A stretch of 64,000 nt of DNA, taken from the NCBI GenBank assembly GCA_963730395.1, contig CAVSSK010000030.1, positions 124,001-188,000 of the forward strand, given 5' to 3'. This DNA is from Bog-473 sp963730395 (GTDB lineage: Bacteria > Actinomycetota > Acidimicrobiia > Acidimicrobiales > RAAP-2). A model generated the notes under the pieces. The model searched no databases and was not told the origin of the DNA. It saw only the letters and a program-made list of their open reading frames with translations. Shown piece after piece: positions 7,070-15,010 of this stretch. Made by a program: the position numbers and the translations under genes. Position 1 is the stretch's first letter. Every line of letters starts with the position of its first letter.

Positions 7070-7798
7070 GTGTCGCCATCGCCATCGCCATCGCCATCGC
7101 CATCGTCGGCGCCATCGCCTTCGGACCGGAGGACCTGGCGTGACCCGGCGCGTCATGCCGGGGGCCAGGCCCCGCCTGCGGTCGAGGAGGCGCGGCCGCT
7201 CCGTCGCGACGCCGAGGTCAACCTCGGCCGGATCTTGGCGGCGGCGCGCGACGTCTTCGCCGAGCAGGGCTACGACGCGTCCATGGAGGCGATCGCCTCC
7301 CGAGCCGACGTCGGCGTGGGCACCCTCTACCGGCGGTTCCCCACCAAGGCCGACCTGTTCAACGCCGTGGTGGACGCGGCGCGGGGGCGCGTGCGCGAGA
7401 TCGCCGAGGAGGTGGTCGCCGACGTGCCCCCCGGTGAGGCGGCCTTCGAGTTCGTGCGGCGCTGCATCGAGGTGCCGAGCGTGTGGCGGGCCACCATCTC
7501 CGCGCCGCCCTGGGGCTCGAACCGTGGGACCGGGCTCACTCGGATCGCCCCGCTGCTGGGCGAGATCGTGGCGCGGAGCAAGGAGGCGGGCACCCTGCGC
7601 CCCGACGTCGAGGTGACCGACGTCGTCGTGGTGCTGAAGGCGGTGCGGTCCATCGCGGACCTGTGCGACACGCCGGGGTCGAAGCCGTCGCTGCGCTTCC
7701 TCGAGCTGGCCCTGGACGGGTTGCGCCCGGGCCACGAGCCGCCGGCGCACCCGCCGCTCAGCGTCGGGCAGCTGGCCAGGCTCCTCGACCGGCGCTGA
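7070..7798 (+). CDS. TetR/AcrR family transcriptional regulator
   Basis: The TetR helix-turn-helix is clear: LGRILAAARDVFAEQGYDAS, then MEAIASRADVGVGTLYRRFPTKADLFNAVV. A ligand-binding domain of about 140 residues follows. The N-terminus is uncertain. GTG 7070 gives 242 residues, but the first 20 or so are the Ser-Pro translation of a hexamer repeat, and the conserved domain begins only at about residue 45, so the real start may be downstream. It faces the MFS exporter across two palindromes and probably represses it and itself. Confidence 0.85.
   Translation: MSPSPSPSPSPSSAPSPSDRRTWRDPARHAGGQAPPAVEEARPLRRDAEVNLGRILAAARDVFAEQGYDASMEAIASRADVGVGTLYRRFPTKADLFNAVVDAARGRVREIAEEVVADVPPGEAAFEFVRRCIEVPSVWRATISAPPWGSNRGTGLTRIAPLLGEIVARSKEAGTLRPDVEVTDVVVVLKAVRSIADLCDTPGSKPSLRFLELALDGLRPGHEPPAHPPLSVGQLARLLDRR
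7073..7105 (+). repeat. hexamer microsatellite (TCGCCA)5
   Basis: Five tandem TCGCCA units plus TCG lie at the presumed N-terminus of the TetR gene. Unit changes would add or remove Ser-Pro pairs without shifting frame. Confidence 0.9.
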
Positions 7799-7906
7799 CG
7801 CCGGCGGGTCGGGCGGCCGCCGGGCGCGTCGCCGCGCCACTCGCTCGTCCCGCTGAGCCAGCCCCCCGGCCACGCGCTCGGGGGCTCACTCCCACCTTCG
7901 GGCGGG

Positions 7907-7913
7907 TATATCT
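7907..7913 (+). promoter_or_regulatory. -10-like TATATCT before the PPOX gene
   Basis: TATATCT ends 6 nt before ATG 7920. No Shine-Dalgarno is present, so a leaderless start at 7920 is likely. Confidence 0.45.
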
Positions 7914-7919
7914 GTGTCC

Positions 7920-8321
7920 ATGGCCCAGAACCGCATACCCGACACCCACCGCGACCTGCTCGGTTCCGACTTCGCCACCCTCTGCACCCTCGGAGCGGAC
8001 GGCTACCCCCAGGTCTCCGAGGTGTGGTTTCTCGCCGAGGGTGACGAGGTCGCCATCTCGCTCAACACGGCGCGACAGAAGACCAAGAACCTCTTGGCGC
8101 GCCCGGCCTGCACCCTGTTCATCCTGGACCTCGCCAACCCCTACCGCTATCTGGAGATCCGGGGCAGCGCCGAGGTCGTGCCCGACGCGGAGCGGGCCTT
8201 CGCCGAGAAGGTCGGGGCCAAGTACGACGCCGACCTGAGCGAGCACGACGGGCCGGGCGACCAACGGGTCGAGGTGCGCATCGTCCCGGTCCGCATCAAC
8301 GCAGTCAACATGCGCGGGTAG
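7920..8321 (+). CDS. PPOX-class (pyridoxamine 5'-phosphate oxidase fold) flavin/F420-dependent oxidoreductase
   Basis: This 133-residue split-barrel protein has the family blocks FATLCTLGADGYPQVSEVWF, VAISLNTARQKTKNLLARP and RYLEIRGSAEVV. In actinobacteria such proteins often bind F420, FMN or haem degradation products, and the TARQKTKNL region resembles the F420-binding FDOR-B group. The exact cofactor and substrate cannot be read from sequence. I chose ATG 7920 over in-frame GTG 7914 because of the upstream -10-like box. It stands alone, 44 nt before an amidohydrolase gene. Confidence 0.8.
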   Translation: MAQNRIPDTHRDLLGSDFATLCTLGADGYPQVSEVWFLAEGDEVAISLNTARQKTKNLLARPACTLFILDLANPYRYLEIRGSAEVVPDAERAFAEKVGAKYDADLSEHDGPGDQRVEVRIVPVRINAVNMRG

Positions 8322-8353
8322 TGCGGGCCCACGCGCCGGTGCGCCACCTCGGG

Positions 8354-8359
8354 CATACT
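8354..8359 (+). promoter_or_regulatory. -10 element CATACT, leaderless-type promoter of amidohydrolase
   Basis: CATACT ends 6 nt before GTG 8366 and no Shine-Dalgarno precedes that codon. This decides the start against the upstream in-frame GTG 8321. Confidence 0.5.
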
Positions 8360-8365
8360 CCGGAC

Positions 8366-9571
8366 GTGCAGACACCGCCTGCCGACGAGCTCTTCCTGCC
8401 CGAGCCCGAGCCGCGCGAGGTGCGCTACACGGTGATCTCGGTCGACGACCACGTGGTCGAGCCACCCCACACCTTCGAGGGCCGGCTCCCCGCCGCGCTC
8501 CAGGACGGGGCTCCCCGGATCGTCGAGACCCCGGAGGGGCACCAGGTGTGGGAGTTCGAGGGCGGCCGCTACACCCAGGTCGGCATGAACGCCGTCGCCG
8601 GCAGGCGCCCCGAGACGGTGCGCGTGGAGCCGTTCCGCTTCGACCAGATGCGGCCGGGCTGCTACGACGTGGACGCCCGCGTGCGTGACATGGACCTCAA
8701 CGGGGTGTGGGCCTCGGTGAACTTCCCGTCCATGATCACCGGATTCTGCGGCCGGGTCTTCTTCGACGCCAAGGACCGGGACCTCGGCCTGGCCTGCGTG
8801 CGGGCCTGGAACGACTGGCTCTTCGAGGAGTGGTACACGCCACACCCCGACCGCATCGTCCCCCTGGGGATCACGTACCTCGCCGATCCCGACCTCGCGG
8901 TGGCCGAGATCCGCCGCAACGCCGAGCGCGGCTTCAGGTCCGTGACGTTCCCGGAGCGCCCGCACGTCATCGGGCTGCCCTCGTTGTGGGACCGCGCGCA
9001 CTGGGACCCGATCATGGAGGCCGTGGTGGAGACGGACAGCGTGGTCTCGCTGCACGTGGGCAGCTCGGGCCTGACCCCGGCGCCGCCCGGGGCAGGCATG
9101 GACTCCCTGCAGCTCGGGGCCACCCTCTTCGGGCAGCTGTCGCTCACCGCGTGCGCCGAGTGGCTGTGGTCGGGGTACGCGGCGCGCCACCCGAGGCTCA
9201 AGATCGCCATGAGCGAGGGCGGCATCGGCTGGGTGGCCATGCTGCTCGACCGGCTCGACAACATCGTCGACCGCTCGGGCTACGGGGTCGGTTGGGACAC
9301 GCGGCCGGCCGACGTGCTGCGGCGCAACTTCTGGTTCTGCACGATCGACGATCCCTCGACCATCGACACCCGCCACGCCATCGGCGTCGGCCACATCATG
9401 GTCGAGGTCGACTACCCGCACGGGGACAGCACCTGGCCCGACACCCAGGACGTGATCGAGAAGTGCTGGGGCCACATCCCCGCCGACGAGCTGCGCGCCA
9501 TGTGTTGCGAGAACGCGGCCGCGCTCTACCGTCATCCGCTGCCCGACCCGGTGCTGCCCCTCAGGGGCTGA
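8366..9571 (+). CDS. amidohydrolase family protein (amidohydrolase 2 type)
   Basis: The 401-residue product has the signature of the actinobacterial amidohydrolase-2 family: ISVDDHVVEPPHTFEGRLP near residue 21, VNFPSMITGFCGR, SLHVGSSG, the AMSEGGIGWVAMLLDRLD helix, and a late metal/acid motif EVDYPHGDSTWPDT. Members hydrolyse or decarboxylate cyclic or aromatic acids using one divalent metal. The substrate here is unknown. The class II aldolase gene follows 13 nt downstream with its own Shine-Dalgarno, so the two probably act in one catabolic route. Confidence 0.85.
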   Translation: MQTPPADELFLPEPEPREVRYTVISVDDHVVEPPHTFEGRLPAALQDGAPRIVETPEGHQVWEFEGGRYTQVGMNAVAGRRPETVRVEPFRFDQMRPGCYDVDARVRDMDLNGVWASVNFPSMITGFCGRVFFDAKDRDLGLACVRAWNDWLFEEWYTPHPDRIVPLGITYLADPDLAVAEIRRNAERGFRSVTFPERPHVIGLPSLWDRAHWDPIMEAVVETDSVVSLHVGSSGLTPAPPGAGMDSLQLGATLFGQLSLTACAEWLWSGYAARHPRLKIAMSEGGIGWVAMLLDRLDNIVDRSGYGVGWDTRPADVLRRNFWFCTIDDPSTIDTRHAIGVGHIMVEVDYPHGDSTWPDTQDVIEKCWGHIPADELRAMCCENAAALYRHPLPDPVLPLRG

Positions 9572-9584
9572 GAGGAGCCCACCC

Positions 9585-10316
9585 GTGTTCACGCCCACCG
9601 CCGAGAAGCTCATGCCGGACCTGACGCCACGCGAGGAGCTCGTCGTGCTGGCCCGCGCGCTCTGGCGGGAGGGCTACAGCGACCACCTGGCCGGCCACAT
9701 CACGGTCAACCTCGGCGACGGGACGCTGCTGTGCAACCCGTGGCTGCTCACCTGGGCCGAGCTGCGACCGTCGCAGGTGCTCCGCATCGACCTCGAGGGC
9801 CGCGTCGTGGAGGGGGACTGGCCGGTCCCGCTCGGCATCCCGCTCCACCTCGAGTTGCACAAGCTGCGGGCCGACGTCGGCTGGGCGATGCACAACCACC
9901 CGTTGTTCGGCACGGTGTGGGCGGACCTGGCCCAGGTGCCGCCGATCCTCGACCAGAGCTCGGCGCTCGGCGGCGGCAGGCTCGTGCTGGTCGACGAGTA
10001 CGAGGGGCCGGTGAACGACCCCTCGAGCGCGCGCCGCGCCGTGGAGCAGATGGGGGACGCGGCCACGGCGCTGCTGGCCGGCCACGGCGTCTTCGTCCTC
10101 GGGGGCTCGGCCCGCGCCGTGCACCAGCGCGCCGTGGCGCTCGAGCAGCGTTGCCAGCACGCCTGGTACGCCCGCGCCGCCGGGGGCTCGGATGCGTCCC
10201 GTGTGCCGCAGGGCTTCATCGACGCCATGGCCCGGAGCGACGGCGAGGGGTTCCTCGGCTTCTGGGAGGCGGCCGTGCGGGCCGAGCTGGCGGCCGATCC
10301 GGACCTGCTTTCCTGA
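9585..10316 (+). CDS. class II aldolase/adducin family protein
   Basis: This 243-residue protein has the fold of fuculose-phosphate aldolase and ribulose-phosphate 4-epimerase. Features include LARALWREGYSDHLAGHITV near the N-terminus, HNHPLFGTVWADL (zinc His pair, about 106-108), and LLAGHGVFVLGGSARAVHQRA, whose GHG supplies the third zinc ligand. It would cleave or decarboxylate a small oxygenated acid or sugar phosphate. A GAGAGGAG Shine-Dalgarno lies 7 nt before GTG 9585. It is paired with the upstream amidohydrolase. Confidence 0.87.
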   Translation: MFTPTAEKLMPDLTPREELVVLARALWREGYSDHLAGHITVNLGDGTLLCNPWLLTWAELRPSQVLRIDLEGRVVEGDWPVPLGIPLHLELHKLRADVGWAMHNHPLFGTVWADLAQVPPILDQSSALGGGRLVLVDEYEGPVNDPSSARRAVEQMGDAATALLAGHGVFVLGGSARAVHQRAVALEQRCQHAWYARAAGGSDASRVPQGFIDAMARSDGEGFLGFWEAAVRAELAADPDLLS

Positions 10317-10395
10317 AGGGCCCGTCGCCTGCCGGCGATCGGACAGGTGACCTTGGTCTCTAGACGGACCCCGGATCGCGTGGATAGCTGGGGGT

Positions 10396-11793
10396 ATGAC
10401 CACGTCGTCGTTCATGCGCCAAAACGATGCCTTCACGTGGTACATGGAGAACGACCCCCAGCTGCGTTCGACCGTGGTCGGCGTGGCCTGGCTCAGCAGG
10501 GCGCCAGCCTGGGAGGACCTGCTCGAGCGGATGGAGCGGGCGACCCGGCTGGTCCCCTCCTTCCGACAGCGTCTGGTCGAGATACCGGCCCGCCTGGCCA
10601 CACCGCGCTGGACGACGGACGCGCACTTCGACCTCACCTGGCACCTGCGGAGGGTCGACGCCCCCGCACCGCACGGCCGGGACGAGGTGCTGGCGCTCGC
10701 CGCGCTCGCCGCCATGACCGCCTTCGACCACACCCGCCCCCTGTGGGAGTTCACCCTGGTCGGAGGGCTGGAGCAGGGCCAGGCCGCCATCATCATGAAG
10801 ATGCACCACTCCCTGACCGACGGGGTCGGGGGCGTGCAGCTCGCCCTGGCGCTCTTCGACACCGAGGCGGACCACACGGTGAGCGACCCGTTGCCCGCAC
10901 CGCCGCCCGGAGAAGACGTCGACGGGCGCCGCCTGATGGTCCAGGTGGTGGCGGACCGCGCCACCCGCCTGCGGGACGGGCTGGTCCGGGCCGCGCAGGG
11001 CGCTCCGTCCGCCACCGCCCATGTCGTGCGCCATCCGCTGGACGCCGGCAGCGCCGTGGTGGAGACGGCTCGCTCCATCGGGCGCACCGTGCGCCCCGTC
11101 TCGACCATGCTCTCGCCGGTCATGACCCAACGCGGGCCGGGACGGGTCCTGCACACGATCACCGTGGGCCTGGACGAGCTGAAGGAGGCCGGTGCCGTCG
11201 CCGGCGGGACGTTGAACGACAGCTTCATGGCCGGCATCACGGGCGGGCTTCGCCGGTACCACGAGCGCCACGGAGCGACGGCCGAGGAGTTGATGGTGAC
11301 CCTGCCGATCAGCATTCGGAAGGCCGACGACGCCCCGGGGGGCAACAGGATCACGCTGCAGCGGTTGCGCGTGCCGCTGAGCATGACGGACCCGGTGCGC
11401 CGCATGCGCGCCATCGGGGCGAGTTGCCGGGCCGCCCGCGACGAGCGATCGCTGGCGTTCACGGACGCCATCGCCGGCGCCCTGAACTTCGTGCCGACGA
11501 CGGTCGTCGGCAACATGCTCAAGCACGTGGACTTCCTGGCCAGCGACGTCACCGGGTTCCCGCGCCCGATCTTCTTGTGCGGGGCGCGCGTCACCGGCTA
11601 CTACGCCTTCGGCCCCACCATCGGTGCCGCGCTGAACGCCACCCTCTTCTCCTACGACGGCTCGTGCCACATCGGCATCACGGTGGACACGGCCGCGGTC
11701 CCCGACCACGAGCTTCTCGCCCAGTGCCTGTCCGAAGGCTTCGCCGAGGTCACCGGCGTGGCCCACCCCGAGAGGGCAGCCGTCCTGTGCTGA
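10396..11793 (+). CDS. wax ester synthase/acyl-CoA:diacylglycerol acyltransferase (WS/DGAT)
   Basis: This enzyme class transfers acyl groups from acyl-CoA to fatty alcohols or diacylglycerol to make storage wax esters or triacylglycerol. The 465-residue length is typical. The catalytic HHxxxDG is HHSLTDG at residues 137-143, preceded by PLWEFTLVGGLEQGQAAII. The C-terminal half has the family TLNDSFMAGITGGLRRY and NFVPTTVVGNM blocks. It overlaps the patatin-like gene by 7 nt, so synthesis and turnover of the lipid may be coexpressed. A second WS/DGAT at 23935 is also next to a patatin gene. Confidence 0.92.
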   Translation: MTTSSFMRQNDAFTWYMENDPQLRSTVVGVAWLSRAPAWEDLLERMERATRLVPSFRQRLVEIPARLATPRWTTDAHFDLTWHLRRVDAPAPHGRDEVLALAALAAMTAFDHTRPLWEFTLVGGLEQGQAAIIMKMHHSLTDGVGGVQLALALFDTEADHTVSDPLPAPPPGEDVDGRRLMVQVVADRATRLRDGLVRAAQGAPSATAHVVRHPLDAGSAVVETARSIGRTVRPVSTMLSPVMTQRGPGRVLHTITVGLDELKEAGAVAGGTLNDSFMAGITGGLRRYHERHGATAEELMVTLPISIRKADDAPGGNRITLQRLRVPLSMTDPVRRMRAIGASCRAARDERSLAFTDAIAGALNFVPTTVVGNMLKHVDFLASDVTGFPRPIFLCGARVTGYYAFGPTIGAALNATLFSYDGSCHIGITVDTAAVPDHELLAQCLSEGFAEVTGVAHPERAAVLC

Positions 11794-12944
11794 GCGCCGC
11801 GCTCGACGTGTTCCGCCTGCGCCAGTACTTCGACCTCGTGACGGCGACGCGCCAGTGGGTCGACGGCATCCGCGACGACGTGGGCCTGCTGGGCGACGTC
11901 CGCCGGGCCACGTTCACGCTGCCCGGTGAACGGTCCCGGCCGACGGACCGCCGGCCCTTCCCCGCCCCGCAGCCCTTCCGGGCCGACTGGCTCGAGGGCA
12001 AGCGCCTGGCGCTGATGGCGACCGGTGGCAGCGGCGCCCTGGCCTCGGTCGTGGGGGCGGCGCGCGCCCTCGAGGAGGCGGGTGTCCGTCCGGCCGTGAT
12101 CTCGCTGTGCTCGGGCTCCGCCCTCTTCGGGTTCCCGGTGGCGGCGGGCCTCGGGGCCGCCGAGGTGGCCGAGTTCCTGCTCGCCTTGACGCCGGAGGAC
12201 TATGTCGACGTCGACTGGGCCACCCTGCGCTCGCTGGTGCCGACGGCCGGGCGGGGCTTCGCGGGCATCATCCGGGGGGAGCGGATCGAGACCACCTTCC
12301 GCCGCCTGCTCGGGGACATGACGCTCGGCGAGCTGGAGATCCCGGCGTACGCACCGGTGTGGTGCGTCGAGGAGAACCGGCTCGGCTACGTCGGCCCGCG
12401 CACGCACCCGGACCTCAGCGTGGCCCGGGCCATCCGCATGGCGATCGCGCTCCCGCTCTTCGTCGCGCCGGTGCCGCTCGACGGCCGCTCCTGGTGCGAC
12501 GGCGGCCTGGTCGACATCTTCCCCGTGCGCCCGGTGCTGGAGCTGGAGAGGCCATGCGACGTCGCGCTCGCCATCAACGGCTTCTACCCGCCCGAGTTCG
12601 CCGGCGAGGATGCGACCGGCTGGCAAGACCGACGGGCCAGCATCCTCTACGTGGCGAGCCAGGTGCGGACCAGCCAGCAGAGTGAGCTGGCCCGGGTCAA
12701 CCTCAGCCGGCTGCGCGCCGTCACCGACGTCATGACGATTGAGCCCGTTCCCTACGAGAAGGTGCGTGGCGTCGGGTTCTACCGCCAGTTCCTCAACACG
12801 TCCGAATGGCCCGCCTTCATGCGATCGGGCCGGACCGAGACGCGACGAGTACTACGCGCGCACCGTCGTCAGGGCCCGGAGCGGGCGCGCGCCGCGGCCA
12901 CTGGGGGCCCTCAGGGCGTCCCGAAGACCTTGGCCAGCTCGTAG
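11787..12944 (+). CDS. patatin-like phospholipase family protein with degenerate nucleophile elbow
   Basis: The 385-residue product has the patatin layout: a glycine-rich oxyanion segment MATGGSGALASVVG (about 77-90), ARALEEAGVRPAVIS, then a nucleophile region LCSGS (107-111), and the catalytic Asp in WCDGGLVD (Asp about 238). The usual GxSxG is not conserved: both flanking glycines are replaced, so activity is uncertain. GTG 11787 lies inside the end of the WS/DGAT gene, with GAGAGGG upstream, implying coupling. Its 3' end overlaps the convergent ligC gene by 34 nt. It likely releases acyl chains from neutral lipid or phospholipid if active. Confidence 0.82.
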   Translation: MLSAALDVFRLRQYFDLVTATRQWVDGIRDDVGLLGDVRRATFTLPGERSRPTDRRPFPAPQPFRADWLEGKRLALMATGGSGALASVVGAARALEEAGVRPAVISLCSGSALFGFPVAAGLGAAEVAEFLLALTPEDYVDVDWATLRSLVPTAGRGFAGIIRGERIETTFRRLLGDMTLGELEIPAYAPVWCVEENRLGYVGPRTHPDLSVARAIRMAIALPLFVAPVPLDGRSWCDGGLVDIFPVRPVLELERPCDVALAINGFYPPEFAGEDATGWQDRRASILYVASQVRTSQQSELARVNLSRLRAVTDVMTIEPVPYEKVRGVGFYRQFLNTSEWPAFMRSGRTETRRVLRAHRRQGPERARAAATGGPQGVPKTLASS

Positions 12945-13975
12945 GGGACGGGAGTGTCCAGCTGTTCGTAGGTGCACGACGCCGGATCGCGGTCGGGGCG
13001 CCAGCGCACGAAGGACGTGGCGTGGCGGAAGCGATCCTCCTGCAGGTGGTCGTAGGACACCTCGCACACCCGCTCGGCGCGCACCGGCTCCCACGTCATG
13101 TCCTTGCCCGCGTTCCAGCGGTTCGGCCCCCCCGGCATGCGGCCGCCCTCGCCCTCGGGCGCCCAGCCGGCCCAGGGGTGACCCTCCATGGCCCCGGCGC
13201 GGAGGGGCTCGAGCTCGTCCACCAGCTCGCGCCGGCGCGCCACGCTGAACCCCGATGCCACGCCGACGTGGTGCAGGGTCCCCCCTCCGTCGAACAACCC
13301 GAGCAGCATCGAACCCACGCCCGCCCCGTCCTTGTGGGTGCGGAAGCCGGCCACGACGCAGTCGGCCGTGCGCTGGTGCTTCACCTTGACCATGGCCCGC
13401 TTGTCGGGCAGGTAGTGCAGGTCCCCGGCCTTGGCGACCACGCCGTCGAGTCCGGCTCCCTCGAAGCGGGAGAACCAGTCGTTCGCCACGTCGGGGTCGT
13501 CGGTGGCCGGGGTGAGGTGGACCGGCGGGCGCGCCTTGGCCAGCAGCTTCTCGAGCGCAGCACGCCGCTCGGCGTAGGGCGCCTCCATGTACGAGCGGTC
13601 GTCGTGGGCCAGCAGGTCGAAGGCCACGAAGGACGCCGGTGTCGACTCGGCCAGCTGGCGGATGCGCTTCTCGGCCGGGTGGATGCGCTGGGACAGTGCG
13701 TCGAAGTCGAGGCCCTTGGGCCCGGCGATGACGATCTCTCCGTCGAGCACGCAGCGGGTCGGGAGCTCGCGCCGCAGTGCCTCGACGAGCTCGGGGAAGT
13801 AGCGCGTGAGCGGCTTCTCGTTGCGGCTGCCCAGCTCCACCTCGTCCCCGTCCCGGAAGACGATGCAGCGGAAGCCGTCCCACTTCGGCTCGTAGAACAG
13901 GCCGGTGTCACGGGGCAGGTCGCGCGAGAGCTTGGCCAACATGGGCGCCACCGGGGGCTGGACGGGGAGACTCAC
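12911..13975 (-). CDS. ligC: ATP-dependent DNA ligase, LigC type
   Basis: The adenylation domain has motif I EPKWDGFR (Lys31 is the AMP acceptor). Also present are LDGEIVIAG (motif III region), GAGLDGVVAKAGDLHYLPDKRAMVKVKHQR (motifs IV-V), and an OB-fold C-terminus (WAGWAPEGEGGR onward). The 354-residue size matches mycobacterial LigC, a ligase without nuclease or polymerase domains. GTG 13975 begins 6 nt after the PHP gene stop, so it is the third gene of a repair operon with PHP and primase-polymerase genes. A role in excision or end-joining repair is inferred from LigC/PolD work in mycobacteria. Confidence 0.9.
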   Translation of the reverse strand: MSLPVQPPVAPMLAKLSRDLPRDTGLFYEPKWDGFRCIVFRDGDEVELGSRNEKPLTRYFPELVEALRRELPTRCVLDGEIVIAGPKGLDFDALSQRIHPAEKRIRQLAESTPASFVAFDLLAHDDRSYMEAPYAERRAALEKLLAKARPPVHLTPATDDPDVANDWFSRFEGAGLDGVVAKAGDLHYLPDKRAMVKVKHQRTADCVVAGFRTHKDGAGVGSMLLGLFDGGGTLHHVGVASGFSVARRRELVDELEPLRAGAMEGHPWAGWAPEGEGGRMPGGPNRWNAGKDMTWEPVRAERVCEVSYDHLQEDRFRHATSFVRWRPDRDPASCTYEQLDTPVPYELAKVFGTP

Positions 13976-13981
13976 CGGAGC

Positions 13982-15007
13982 TCAGCCATCGTGCGACGCC
14001 GCCCAGGCCAGCAGGTCGCCCAGGGGCGCACGGTTGACGATGCGCCCGGGGTCGAGCCCGGCGTCCACCGCCAGCTTGGCGCCGCGGCCGAGCCAGTCGA
14101 GCTGCCCGGGCGCGTGGGCGTCGGTGTCGATGCTGAACGAGCACCCGAGCTCGGCCGCCTGGCGCAGCAGGTCCTGGGGCGGGTCCTGGCGCTCGGGGCG
14201 CGAGTTGATCTCCACCGCCGTCCCGGTGCGGGCGCAGGCGGAGAACACCGCCTCGGCGTCGAACGTCGACTGGGGCCGACCCTTGCCCGTGATGAGGCGG
14301 CCCGTGCAGTGGCCCAGGATGTCGGTGTGGGGGCTCTCGATGGCGGCGAGCATACGTGCGGTCATCTGGGCCGAGTCCATGCGGAGCTTGGAGTGGACGC
14401 TGGCCACCACGACGTCGAGCTCCGCCAGGAGGTCGAGATCCTGGTCCAGTGACCCGTCCTCCAAGATGTCGACCTCGATGCCGGTCAGGATCGTGAACGG
14501 CGCCAGCTCCTCGTTGAGCTCGGCCAACACGCCGAGCTGCTGGCGGAGGCGCTCGGCGTTCAATCCGTGGGCCACGGTGAGCCGCGCGCTGTGGTCGGTG
14601 AGGACGAGGTACTCGTGGCCGAGGGCGCGGGCCGCCTCGCCCATCTCGCGGATCGGGCTGCCCCCGTCGGACCAGTCCGAGTGGGAGTGGCAGTCACCGC
14701 GCAGCGACTCCAGCAGCTCTCGTGCCGTCCCGTCGAGCCGAAGGTCGCCGGGCTCGCCCTCACCCTCGAGCTTGGCCAGGTAGTCGGGAACGCGACCCTC
14801 GAGTGCCTGTTCGATCACCTGGGCGGTCGACCTGCCGACGCCTGCGATGCTCTGGAGGCGCCCGGCCGCCGCCAGCTCCGCCAGCTCGTCCGCCGGCAGC
14901 CCGTCCAACGCCTTCGCCGCGCCGCGAAAGGCCCGCACCTTGTAGGTGTCGGCTCCTCCGCGCTCGAGGAGGAACGCGATCCGCTGCAGCGCGTCCCGCG
15001 CGTCCAT
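13982..15007 (-). CDS. HhH-PHP domain protein (PolX-like without the nucleotidyltransferase domain)
   Basis: The N-terminus (about 1-70, RIAFLLERGGADTYKVRAFR, SIAGVGRSTAQVIEQAL) has the helix-hairpin-helix region found at the start of DNA polymerase X. The C-terminal two thirds is a PHP phosphoesterase with metal ligands in GDCHSHSDWSDGG, VLTDHS, TGIEVDI, VASVHSKLRM, ILGHCTGR and DTDAHAP. The polymerase X palm between them is absent. PHP domains of this kind act as 3' phosphoesterases or exonucleases. It lies 3 nt after the primase-polymerase stop and 6 nt before ligC, so it probably cleans DNA 3' ends in the same pathway. Confidence 0.88.
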   Translation of the reverse strand: MDARDALQRIAFLLERGGADTYKVRAFRGAAKALDGLPADELAELAAAGRLQSIAGVGRSTAQVIEQALEGRVPDYLAKLEGEGEPGDLRLDGTARELLESLRGDCHSHSDWSDGGSPIREMGEAARALGHEYLVLTDHSARLTVAHGLNAERLRQQLGVLAELNEELAPFTILTGIEVDILEDGSLDQDLDLLAELDVVVASVHSKLRMDSAQMTARMLAAIESPHTDILGHCTGRLITGKGRPQSTFDAEAVFSACARTGTAVEINSRPERQDPPQDLLRQAAELGCSFSIDTDAHAPGQLDWLGRGAKLAVDAGLDPGRIVNRAPLGDLLAWAASHDG

Positions 15008-15010
15008 CGC

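Noticed and set aside
7073..7105. Hexamer repeat as a phase-variation switch
   Set aside because: Unit length is a multiple of three, so copy-number change cannot shift the reading frame.
5025..7115. Long minus-strand frame of 696 codons over the MFS gene
   Set aside because: Arg/His/Pro-rich shadow of the real MFS frame; no domain and wrong codon bias.
6957..7140. Small frame VARTHSSYRVTFATLATAAL before the TetR gene, resembling an MFS N-terminus
   Set aside because: It runs into the hexamer repeat as His-Arg and has no continuation; too weak to call a gene or remnant.
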